Below, piece by piece: positions 1-5,375 of a DNA stretch of 7,817 nucleotides. The stretch's first letter is position 1; every line of letters starts with the position of its first letter. Source of the DNA: Deltaproteobacteria bacterium (lineage in GTDB: Bacteria; Desulfobacterota; Desulfobacteria; Desulfobacterales; ETH-SRB1). The stretch spans positions 1 to 7,817 of the forward strand of contig DAOURZ010000051.1 in NCBI GenBank assembly GCA_030627475.1. The letters run 5' to 3'. The translations under genes and the position numbers were made by a program. The notes under the pieces were generated by a model, which saw nothing but the letters and a program-made list of their open reading frames with translations, ran no database searches and was not told the DNA's origin.

Positions 1-164
1 ATACACTCTCAGGTGATCCACCATGCGAAAAATTTTTCGATGTTCCATCTGAGCTTATCAATCTCAGCAATTTGCTCAGATGTCAAGTCTCTGCGATCCG
101 TTGCTATCCAGTAATCAACACCATCCACACGATAACCTTCGTGATCCCTATAAAGCAGAGCAAG
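1..164 (-). pseudogene. IS4-family transposase remnant, C-terminal part, frameshifted and cut by the window edge
   Basis: Read on the minus strand, this stretch translates to a peptide containing VDGVDYWIATDRRDLT and then IDKLRWNIEKFFAWW. This resembles the region around the last catalytic residue of IS4-family DDE transposases, where the signature is Y-(2)-R-(3)-E-(6)-K. R and the catalytic E are present, but the Y position is D. After the WW codons (18-23) only two bases (16-17) separate them from codons reading H-L-R-V-Y (1-15), where related transposases usually have K-R before H-L. This suggests a net 4-bp loss that removed the signature K and brought a stop (9-11) into frame. Upstream, the frame is closed by a stop at 165-167, so no N-terminal part or start is joined to it. 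The gene would have continued past the left edge. It is dead as written. The family call rests on recalled motif similarity, and I cannot name the specific element. Confidence 0.7.
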
Positions 165-354
165 TTAATAATTTCAATAAGTTACATATCATGTCTTCTA
201 TCCGAACATAGCGAAAAATTAAATTGAAGCTCCTGAACCAATTTGTGGTTAACTTAGGAAAGTGGACGAATTAACTTCCCCAACTATGCATCACAGCTTC
301 AAGCCGCTTTTGTCCAATCTCAAATCCCAAAATGGGGAATAATTGTTATAAAAG

Positions 355-894
355 ATGCAAAAGCATTATATAGTTTTTTCTCTTGATGTTCCATCTTTAA
401 AGGAGGCGGAGCAATATATCGCAATTCTTTCGGAATATGTTGGTATGTTCAAGATAGGGCTTGAGCTGTTTATAAGCTCCGGGCCTGAAATTATTAAGAT
501 TATAAAGGCTATGGGAACAGCTAAAATCTTTTTGGATCTTAAACTCCATGATATTCCTGCAACTGTTTCACGTGCAATGGCAAGCATCGCTGATCTATGT
601 GTTGATTTTGCAACGGTCCATTGTGGAGAAAACAAGGAAATGCTTAAAGCTACTGTTGCCGGAAGCGCCGGGAAAACAGGCGTAGTTGGCGTTACTGTGT
701 TAATGAGCGTATCAGGAGAAGATATTGCTGCTGCCGGATTTCGTTCTGAATTTTCTGCGGTTAAGAATGGATCGGATTACTTGATAATCGGCAGACCTAT
801 CAGGGATGCAAAAAATCCCAAAGAAACAGTCATTAATATTGCGAAAGATATTAAAACGATTATTTATTCTTTATCCAGTCCAAAGGCCGAATGA
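355..894 (+). CDS. pyrF: Orotidine 5'-phosphate decarboxylase with an apparent internal in-frame deletion (possibly a pseudogene)
   Basis: The 179-residue product resembles OMP decarboxylase, the cytosolic enzyme that turns OMP into UMP in the last step of de novo pyrimidine synthesis. Visible are the N-terminal substrate-binding segment (D11, K33 in FKIGLE), the catalytic D-x-K-x-x-D motif in LDLKLHDIPATV (D61, K63, D66), VH at 88-89, and the C-terminal IIGRPI strand (144-149) whose Arg normally contacts phosphate. The family is usually 230-245 residues. Here GEDIAAAGFRSEFS (121-134) runs straight into AVKNGSDYLIIGRP, so the strand before the phosphate-gripper loop and the TPGIR motif are missing, about 55-60 residues. 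The frame is kept and there is no stop, so it could still be translated, but activity is doubtful. The start is fixed by a stop at 349-351. The only upstream purine run, GGGGAA at 334-339, is too far away (15 nt) to be a good ribosome-binding site. The 3' end overlaps lysC on the opposite strand by 31 bp. A decayed IS lies just upstream. Confidence 0.8.
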   Translation: MQKHYIVFSLDVPSLKEAEQYIAILSEYVGMFKIGLELFISSGPEIIKIIKAMGTAKIFLDLKLHDIPATVSRAMASIADLCVDFATVHCGENKEMLKATVAGSAGKTGVVGVTVLMSVSGEDIAAAGFRSEFSAVKNGSDYLIIGRPIRDAKNPKETVINIAKDIKTIIYSLSSPKAE

Positions 895-2081
895 AGCACC
901 CGAACCGCCAGTTCTGAATATTTTTCTTTAATTACACATGATATCCTGATTTCCGAAGTACTGATCAATCTAATATTAATATTTTCGTTGGCAAGAGTAG
1001 AAAACATTTTTGCGGCTACTCCGGAATGACTCTTCATGCCAACGCCGGTAACAGATATTTTTGCGATATTTTCGGCTGACAACACCTCTTCCGCTTTAAT
1101 TTCTTCAGCTACTTTTTTTGATATTTCCAGCGCTCTATTGTAATCAGTTTTTGCAACAGTGAAGGTAAGATCGGTCAGACCGCTTGCTCTGGTATTTTGA
1201 ATTATCATGTCAACAAGAATGCCTGACCCTGCAAGGGGAGAAAAAATTTTTGCTGCGATACCCGGCTGATCGGGAACTTTTTTCAGGGTTATGCGTGCTT
1301 CATTTTTATTACAGGTTATGCCTGATACTACAAGATGTTCCATCTCAACATTTTCATTAACAACCATAGTTCCCTCCTTTTCACTGAAAGATGATCTAAC
1401 ATGAACCGGGACATTATATTTTTTTGCAAATTCGACCGAACGAATTTGCAAGACTTTAGCACCAAGACTCGACATTTCCAGCATTTCATCATAGGATATT
1501 TTGTCAAGCTTTCTTGCTTTCTTGCAAATATTCGGATCAGCAGTGTAAATACCGTCAACATCAGTATAAATTTCACACACATCTGCTTTAATTGCGGTAG
1601 CTATTGCTACGGCAGATGTGTCTGAGCCCCCGCGACCAAGAGTTGTGATGTTTCCATCAGAATCGCAGCCCTGAAATCCGGCAACAATTACTATATTGTT
1701 TTTTTTAACAAGCTTTTTAATGCGGCCGGCTCCTATATCAACGATACGCGCATTACCAAAATCACGGTTCGTTAAAACTTCTGCCTGATATCCCATCAAT
1801 GATTTTGCAGAATAGTTCATTGATTTTAATGTTATGGCAAGAAGAGCCGCAGTTGTCTGCTCTCCTGTAGCAAGCAGAACATCAAGCTCACGTTTTTCTG
1901 CAGAAGCTGTAATGCGACCGGCCATATCAAGAAGGCCGTCTGTAATGCCTGCCATGGCCGAAAGAACTACAACTACATTATTTCCCTTGTCAAAAGTTTT
2001 TGCAACTCTATTCGCAACATGACGAATCCGATCAAGATCAGCTACAGAGGTACCACCGTATTTTTGAACAATTAATCCCAT
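864..2081 (-). CDS. lysC: Aspartate kinase, monofunctional, with two C-terminal ACT domains
   Basis: The 405-residue protein matches aspartokinase, which phosphorylates aspartate to 4-aspartyl phosphate at the head of lysine, threonine, methionine and diaminopimelate synthesis in the cytosol. The amino-acid-kinase domain (about 1-235) shows KYGGTSV (7-13), LSAMAGITD (40-48), GEQ (73-75), TLGRGGSDTS (147-156) and YTDVDGIYTADP (172-183). Two ACT domains follow (about 265-330 and 342-400), with VDMIIQN and LISTSEIRIS, the segments that bind feedback effectors in this family. The length of about 405 matches the Bacillus LysC / Corynebacterium type, and no homoserine dehydrogenase is fused. The ATG overlaps the 3' end of tsaE by 10 bp, so translational coupling is likely; upstream SD-like sequences are AAGGA, which is rather distant, and GGA within the A-rich stretch. 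Codon 239 is an ATG preceded by a near-perfect SD, described separately. It is the last gene of the minus-strand cluster, and no terminator hairpin is evident between it and pyrF. Confidence 0.97.
   Translation of the reverse strand: MGLIVQKYGGTSVADLDRIRHVANRVAKTFDKGNNVVVVLSAMAGITDGLLDMAGRITASAEKRELDVLLATGEQTTAALLAITLKSMNYSAKSLMGYQAEVLTNRDFGNARIVDIGAGRIKKLVKKNNIVIVAGFQGCDSDGNITTLGRGGSDTSAVAIATAIKADVCEIYTDVDGIYTADPNICKKARKLDKISYDEMLEMSSLGAKVLQIRSVEFAKKYNVPVHVRSSFSEKEGTMVVNENVEMEHLVVSGITCNKNEARITLKKVPDQPGIAAKIFSPLAGSGILVDMIIQNTRASGLTDLTFTVAKTDYNRALEISKKVAEEIKAEEVLSAENIAKISVTGVGMKSHSGVAAKMFSTLANENINIRLISTSEIRISCVIKEKYSELAVRVLHSAFGLDKE
1365..1380 (-). promoter_or_regulatory. Internal ribosome-binding site and ATG inside lysC (putative beta-subunit start)
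   Basis: Inside lysC, on the coding strand, AAAGGAGG (1373-1380) lies 5 nt before an in-frame ATG (1365-1367, Met239). This is a better Shine-Dalgarno arrangement than that of lysC itself or most genes in the window. Starting here would give a 167-residue protein (864-1367) made of the two ACT domains only. In Bacillus subtilis aspartokinase II, and in Corynebacterium and Thermus enzymes, an in-frame internal start produces such a beta subunit that pairs with the full-length alpha subunit in an alpha2beta2 complex carrying the effector sites. By analogy lysC here probably encodes both. The sequence signal is direct; use of the site is inferred. Confidence 0.7.
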
Positions 2082-2557
2082 TTTTTTTCCATAATCCTTT
2101 TTATCAAATTTTCCCCTCTAAGTCCATGTGCAGCCATGCTGATTTTTCGTGATTCATCGTTAAATATATCTATATGAATTGCCAGATATTCCTGAAGAAA
2201 ATCTTGCGGAAGTTTATCTGCCCATTCGATAGCTGTAATTCCGTCACTGCGAAGTATTTCGTAAAGGCCGATATCATCAAAATCAGCATGATTTTCTATG
2301 CGATAAAGGTCAACATGAAATAAATGATATCGTCCGGGATATTCATTTATCAAAGTGTAAGTCGGGCTTGTTATATAATAATTATCAGGAACATCAAGAC
2401 CTCTCGCCAGCCCTTGAACGAATGTAGTTTTTCCGCTTCCAAGATCACCGGTAAGGGATAGAACAGTTCCTGGATCAAGGTTTTTCCCTGTTTTTTTCCC
2501 AAGAAATCTGGTTTCATCAAGAGAATTGGTTATTATTTGAATCTGTCTGTTTCCCAT
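2072..2557 (-). CDS. tsaE: tRNA threonylcarbamoyladenosine biosynthesis ATPase TsaE
   Basis: This 161-residue P-loop protein matches TsaE (YjeE), the ATPase that works with TsaB and TsaD to place the threonylcarbamoyl group on A37 of ANN-decoding tRNAs (t6A). Visible are the Walker A loop GDLGSGKTT (37-45), SPTYTLINEY (64-73, the TsaE-type switch region), HVDLYR (81-86) and IEWADK (110-115). The length fits the family (about 150-165). The ATG at 2555-2557 lies 41 bp inside the 3' end of nnr in another frame; a stop two codons upstream rules out a longer start. The nearest SD-like run, GGAGGAGA, is about 16 nt upstream, so initiation probably depends on coupling to nnr translation. The adjacency of nnr and tsaE is widespread (E. 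coli yjeF-yjeE). The last codons run through an A8 tract into lysC. TsaB and TsaD are not in the window. Confidence 0.96.
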   Translation of the reverse strand: MGNRQIQIITNSLDETRFLGKKTGKNLDPGTVLSLTGDLGSGKTTFVQGLARGLDVPDNYYITSPTYTLINEYPGRYHLFHVDLYRIENHADFDDIGLYEILRSDGITAIEWADKLPQDFLQEYLAIHIDIFNDESRKISMAAHGLRGENLIKRIMEKKWD

Positions 2558-4103
2558 TAATTAAATGTTGTATCTCCTCCGGAATGGCATTCATAACTTC
2601 TGTCGCAAGGTAACCGAAAGAAGCCTTGTTTTTTGCCAATGTATCAGCGGCAGCTCCGTGTAAATATACGCCCGCATGAACAGCGGATTCAGGAGAATAT
2701 CCCTGCGTAACAAAGCCTGCAATAATTCCGGTCAGCACATCCCCCATGCCGCCGGAAGCCATTCCCGGATTGCCGGTTGGATTAATAAAAACTTTTCCAT
2801 CAGGATGAGCAATTACAGTTTTTGCTCCTTTAAGAACAAGATGAACTTTAAATTTTTTTGCAAAGTTTCTGGCACAATTTATCCGGTTATTCTGAATAAA
2901 ACTTACAGGCCTGCCTGTCAGCCTTGACAGTTCTCCCGGGTGCGGGGTCAATATAACCGGGGGCTTCAGGTTTTTCAGCATATTGATATTATCAATAATA
3001 TTATTTAAACCGTCTGCATCAATTATAATCGGCAGACCGCATTCCTTAATAATTCGAATAACAAGATTTTTAGTACCGGAAGCGGTTCCAAGTCCCGGAC
3101 CAACAGCAAGGCACTTTTTGCCTGGAATCAGATTCATTATTTTATCGAATGATGATTCATTAAGTCTGCCGCCTTTGGCTTCCGGAAGAGGACTTGTCAT
3201 TACTTCAAGAATCTGGCTTTCTAAAACGGAATTCAGGCTTTTGGGTATCCCGAGACTCACAAGTCCTGCGCCTGAACGCATTGCAGACATCGCTGTCATG
3301 GCTGCTGCACCGGTTTTGCCGGTCGAGCCGGCAATAATCAAGAGGTGTCCGGTATTGCCCTTATGGGTTTCAGGTAATCTTTTTTGCAGCGCAGCCCTGA
3401 CCATATCAGATGTAATAAGGAATTGTCCGGGGCCTACATTTTTAACAATATAGTCAGGTATACCTATATCTACTATTTCGAGGTTTCCTGTATAAGTTGC
3501 TCCCGGAAAAATCAAATGACCTGTTTTTGCAAATGCAAAGGTTGCTGTTGTATGTGCCTTTATACAGACGCCGCAAGGCCGGCCTGTGTCTGCATTAAGC
3601 CCGGAGGGTGTGTCCACTGAAAAAACAGGCTTATCCGAGCTGTTAATAAAATTGATAATTTTTCGGAAATATCCTTTGACATCCGATTTTAATCCGGTCC
3701 CCAATATGGCATCAATCCATATATCCTGATAAAGCATTGAGGTCTTGTGCTTTAAAAAAGATTTTTGATCCGGCATTTCTATTATGGAAATATCAAGCAG
3801 GGATAGAATATTCAAATTTTCAGCGGCATCACCTTTAACCATAGATTTTTTGGCAAGAAGATATACGGTTACGCTTACGCCTTTTCGGGAAAGGTATCTC
3901 GCCATTACAAAACCGTCTCCGCCGTTATTCCCGCGGCCGGCTACAATACCGATTTTTTTGTTAATAAGACCTTTAAATTTTTTTAACAATATTTGTGTTG
4001 CACCCATGCCGGCATTTTCCATAAGAACTCTACCCGGAAGACCAAAGGATTCAATGGTCTGTCTGTCTATCTCCTGCATTTCACCGGCAGTTACAAGATA
4101 CAT
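2517..4103 (-). CDS. nnr: Bifunctional NAD(P)H-hydrate epimerase / ADP-dependent NAD(P)H-hydrate dehydratase
   Basis: This is a fused repair enzyme for NADHX and NADPHX, the hydrated, inactive forms of the cofactors. The N-terminal epimerase domain (YjeF_N, about 1-220) shows GRGNNGGDGFVMAR (56-69), DAILGTGL (131-138) and SVDTPSGLNADTG (162-174). The C-terminal dehydratase domain (about 230-520, ribokinase-like) shows HKGNTGHLLIIAGSTGKTGAA, VGPGLGT (334-340), IDADGLN (361-367), LTPHPGELSRL (385-395) and the nucleotide-binding GNPGMASGGMGDVLTG (444-459). I choose the ATG at 4101-4103, giving 528 residues. It has GGAG (4110-4113) 6 nt upstream and begins MYLVTAGEM, typical of the family. An open frame extends to 4181 but only reads through the 3' end of pdxJ, and those extra 26 residues look nothing like the family. 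It starts 22 nt after pdxJ and overlaps tsaE by 41 bp. Both active sites look intact. Confidence 0.97.
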   Translation of the reverse strand: MYLVTAGEMQEIDRQTIESFGLPGRVLMENAGMGATQILLKKFKGLINKKIGIVAGRGNNGGDGFVMARYLSRKGVSVTVYLLAKKSMVKGDAAENLNILSLLDISIIEMPDQKSFLKHKTSMLYQDIWIDAILGTGLKSDVKGYFRKIINFINSSDKPVFSVDTPSGLNADTGRPCGVCIKAHTTATFAFAKTGHLIFPGATYTGNLEIVDIGIPDYIVKNVGPGQFLITSDMVRAALQKRLPETHKGNTGHLLIIAGSTGKTGAAAMTAMSAMRSGAGLVSLGIPKSLNSVLESQILEVMTSPLPEAKGGRLNESSFDKIMNLIPGKKCLAVGPGLGTASGTKNLVIRIIKECGLPIIIDADGLNNIIDNINMLKNLKPPVILTPHPGELSRLTGRPVSFIQNNRINCARNFAKKFKVHLVLKGAKTVIAHPDGKVFINPTGNPGMASGGMGDVLTGIIAGFVTQGYSPESAVHAGVYLHGAAADTLAKNKASFGYLATEVMNAIPEEIQHLINGKQTDSNNNQFS

Positions 4104-4125
4104 GTTGTGCTCCACAGATGTTTTT

Positions 4126-4845
4126 TTAAAGCTCTTTAATAAGCACCGACATTTCTTTAACGGCTTTTTCCATTCCAACAAGCACAGCTCTTGAGACTAT
4201 GCTGTGGCCTATGCTGAATTCATCAATTTCATGCAGACCATTGAAAGCCTTTATGGTATTGTAACATATCCCATGACCGGCATTTATCTTAAGCTTAAGT
4301 TTATAGGCCAGCTTAACAGCATCAACAATTTTGTCAAAAGTCTGGTTTCTTTTTTGGGGCGTTGTTGCGTCACAAAAAGTTCCTGTATGAATTTCAACCG
4401 TTGAGGCATTTATCTTATGTGCGAGTTTGATTTGTTCAGGTTCCGAATCTATGAAAATACTTACAGGGATACCATTGTCTTGCAGTGAACCAACGGTTTC
4501 AGCAACTGAGTTTTTGTGGACAAAGAGATCCAGCCCGCCTTCGGTTGTGAGCTCTTCCCTCTTTTCAGGCACCAGTGTTACAAGATCAGGTTTTATATCA
4601 AGGGCTATGCCAACCATTTCAGAAGTTGGAGCCATCTCCAAAATGAGTTTGGTCTGAACAACTTTTCGCAAAATTCTGACATCCCTGTCCTGTATATGGC
4701 GCCTGTCTTTTCTCAAATGAACAACAATTCCATCAGCTCCGGCCAGTTCAGCCAGCAGAGCTGCTGCCACAGGGTCAGGGTAGCTGATCTCCCTGGCTTC
4801 TCTTAAAGTAGCAACGTGATCAACATTTACAGATAGTCCTGCCAT
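4126..4845 (-). CDS. pdxJ: Pyridoxine 5'-phosphate synthase
   Basis: The 239-residue TIM-barrel protein matches PdxJ, which condenses 3-amino-2-oxopropyl phosphate with 1-deoxy-D-xylulose 5-phosphate to give pyridoxine 5'-phosphate in the DXP-dependent vitamin B6 route. Visible are NVDHVATLRE (7-16), VVHLRKDRRHIQDRD (41-55), LEMAP (69-73), EIHTG (151-155), NAGHG (188-192) and IGHSIVSRAV (212-221). H43, E70 and H191 correspond to the catalytic His-Glu-His set of the E. coli enzyme. Full length for the family (about 235-245). The ATG has a strong SD, GGGAGGT at 4853-4859, 7 nt upstream, consistent with independent initiation after the palindromic gap to ybeY. In many bacteria acpS follows pdxJ; here nnr follows directly after 22 nt. 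Confidence 0.98.
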   Translation of the reverse strand: MAGLSVNVDHVATLREAREISYPDPVAAALLAELAGADGIVVHLRKDRRHIQDRDVRILRKVVQTKLILEMAPTSEMVGIALDIKPDLVTLVPEKREELTTEGGLDLFVHKNSVAETVGSLQDNGIPVSIFIDSEPEQIKLAHKINASTVEIHTGTFCDATTPQKRNQTFDKIVDAVKLAYKLKLKINAGHGICYNTIKAFNGLHEIDEFSIGHSIVSRAVLVGMEKAVKEMSVLIKEL

Positions 4846-4871
4846 TATTGTAACCTCCCGATATTATGAAC

Positions 4872-4933
4872 ATAGTAGGGGCGAATCTTGTGTTCGCCCT
4901 GATTAGAGCGATCACAAGATTCGCCCCTACTAT
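4872..4933. repeat. 62-nt near-perfect palindrome (REP/MITE-like element) between ybeY and pdxJ
   Basis: The perfectly complementary 21-bp arms are 4872-4892 and 4913-4933, with tagtaggggcgaatcttg in the left arm. The inner part pairs again (4895-4899 with 4906-4910), leaving one mismatch and a 6-nt loop (4900-4905). The G+C-rich stem sits in an otherwise AT-rich gap, filling 62 of its 92 bp. No T-run follows on the coding strand, so it does not look like an intrinsic terminator. It resembles the dispersed palindromic repeats of this kind that I recall from Desulfobacterales genomes, but only one copy is in the window, so its repeated nature is inferred. In the operon mRNA it would fold into a long hairpin that could affect mRNA stability or the upstream/downstream expression ratio. 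Confidence 0.85.
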
Positions 4934-4937
4934 TCGG

Positions 4938-5375
4938 TTATATTTCTATTAATTTATTAAGCTCTTCGCTCTTTTTTTTCATTTTAAGAGCCTCTTGCTC
5001 TGTTGTTTCATGATCGTAGCCAAACAAGTGAAGAATTCCGTGAATCAAAAGTTGCATAAAACGTTCTTCCACACTGATTTCAGCATTTATTCCTTCTCGA
5101 TAAGCGGTTTCAACAGATATAACCACATCGCCCAGCAATTGAGGCGTAATGTTTGTAAATATACCCTCTCGCATTGGAAAGGATATAACATTAGTAGGGC
5201 CGTCCCGATTGAAATATTGTTCATTTAAAGCCTCTATCCGGGAATCATTAACGATAAGGATGGAAAGTTCTCCATCAGGACAGTCCAAGGCGTTTAAGAT
5301 GGCCTGAGCCTTTTTCCGTATCATTTCCGGAGAAATTTTGTGATTGTTTTGCCTGTCGTTTATCAGGACTTTCAT
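4938..5375 (-). CDS. ybeY: Endoribonuclease YbeY (16S rRNA maturation factor)
   Basis: This metalloprotein of the UPF0054/YbeY family acts in 16S rRNA 3'-end processing and ribosome quality control in the cytosol. The zinc site HGILHLFGYDH supplies H112, H116 and H122, and TNVISFP (61-67) and LLGDVVIS (80-87) are the other conserved segments. I choose the ATG at 5373-5375 (145 residues): it has GGAAAGG (5382-5388) 6 nt upstream and starts MKVLIND. The alternative ATG at 5388-5390 adds five residues but has no SD before it. The first 101 bp lie inside the 3' end of the pgpH-like gene in a different frame. Adjacency of a 7TM-HD gene and ybeY is a common bacterial arrangement, often with phoH upstream; phoH is not seen here. 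Confidence 0.97.
   Translation of the reverse strand: MKVLINDRQNNHKISPEMIRKKAQAILNALDCPDGELSILIVNDSRIEALNEQYFNRDGPTNVISFPMREGIFTNITPQLLGDVVISVETAYREGINAEISVEERFMQLLIHGILHLFGYDHETTEQEALKMKKKSEELNKLIEI

Noticed and set aside
165..354. Search for a small gene or RNA between the IS remnant and pyrF
   Set aside because: No open frame with an SD, no tRNA-like fold and no strong hairpin; only the short ttaactt direct repeat.
2983..3453. Plus-strand open frame of 156 codons
   Set aside because: It is antisense to the well-supported nnr dehydratase domain, has no recognisable protein features and no SD; the openness follows from codon bias of the real gene.
4104..4181. Longer nnr start at 4181 (26 extra residues)
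   Set aside because: The extra part only reads through the pdxJ 3' end out of frame, lacks family similarity, and the ATG at 4103 has a good SD.
3784..4194. Plus-strand open frame of 136 codons
   Set aside because: Antisense to the nnr epimerase domain and pdxJ end; no family-like motifs.
4872..4933. Palindrome as an intrinsic terminator
   Set aside because: No U-run follows the hairpin in the transcribed direction, and a tightly linked gene follows.
4872..4933. Palindrome as part of a CRISPR array
   Set aside because: Only one unit with inverted arms; no direct repeats with regular spacers anywhere in the window.
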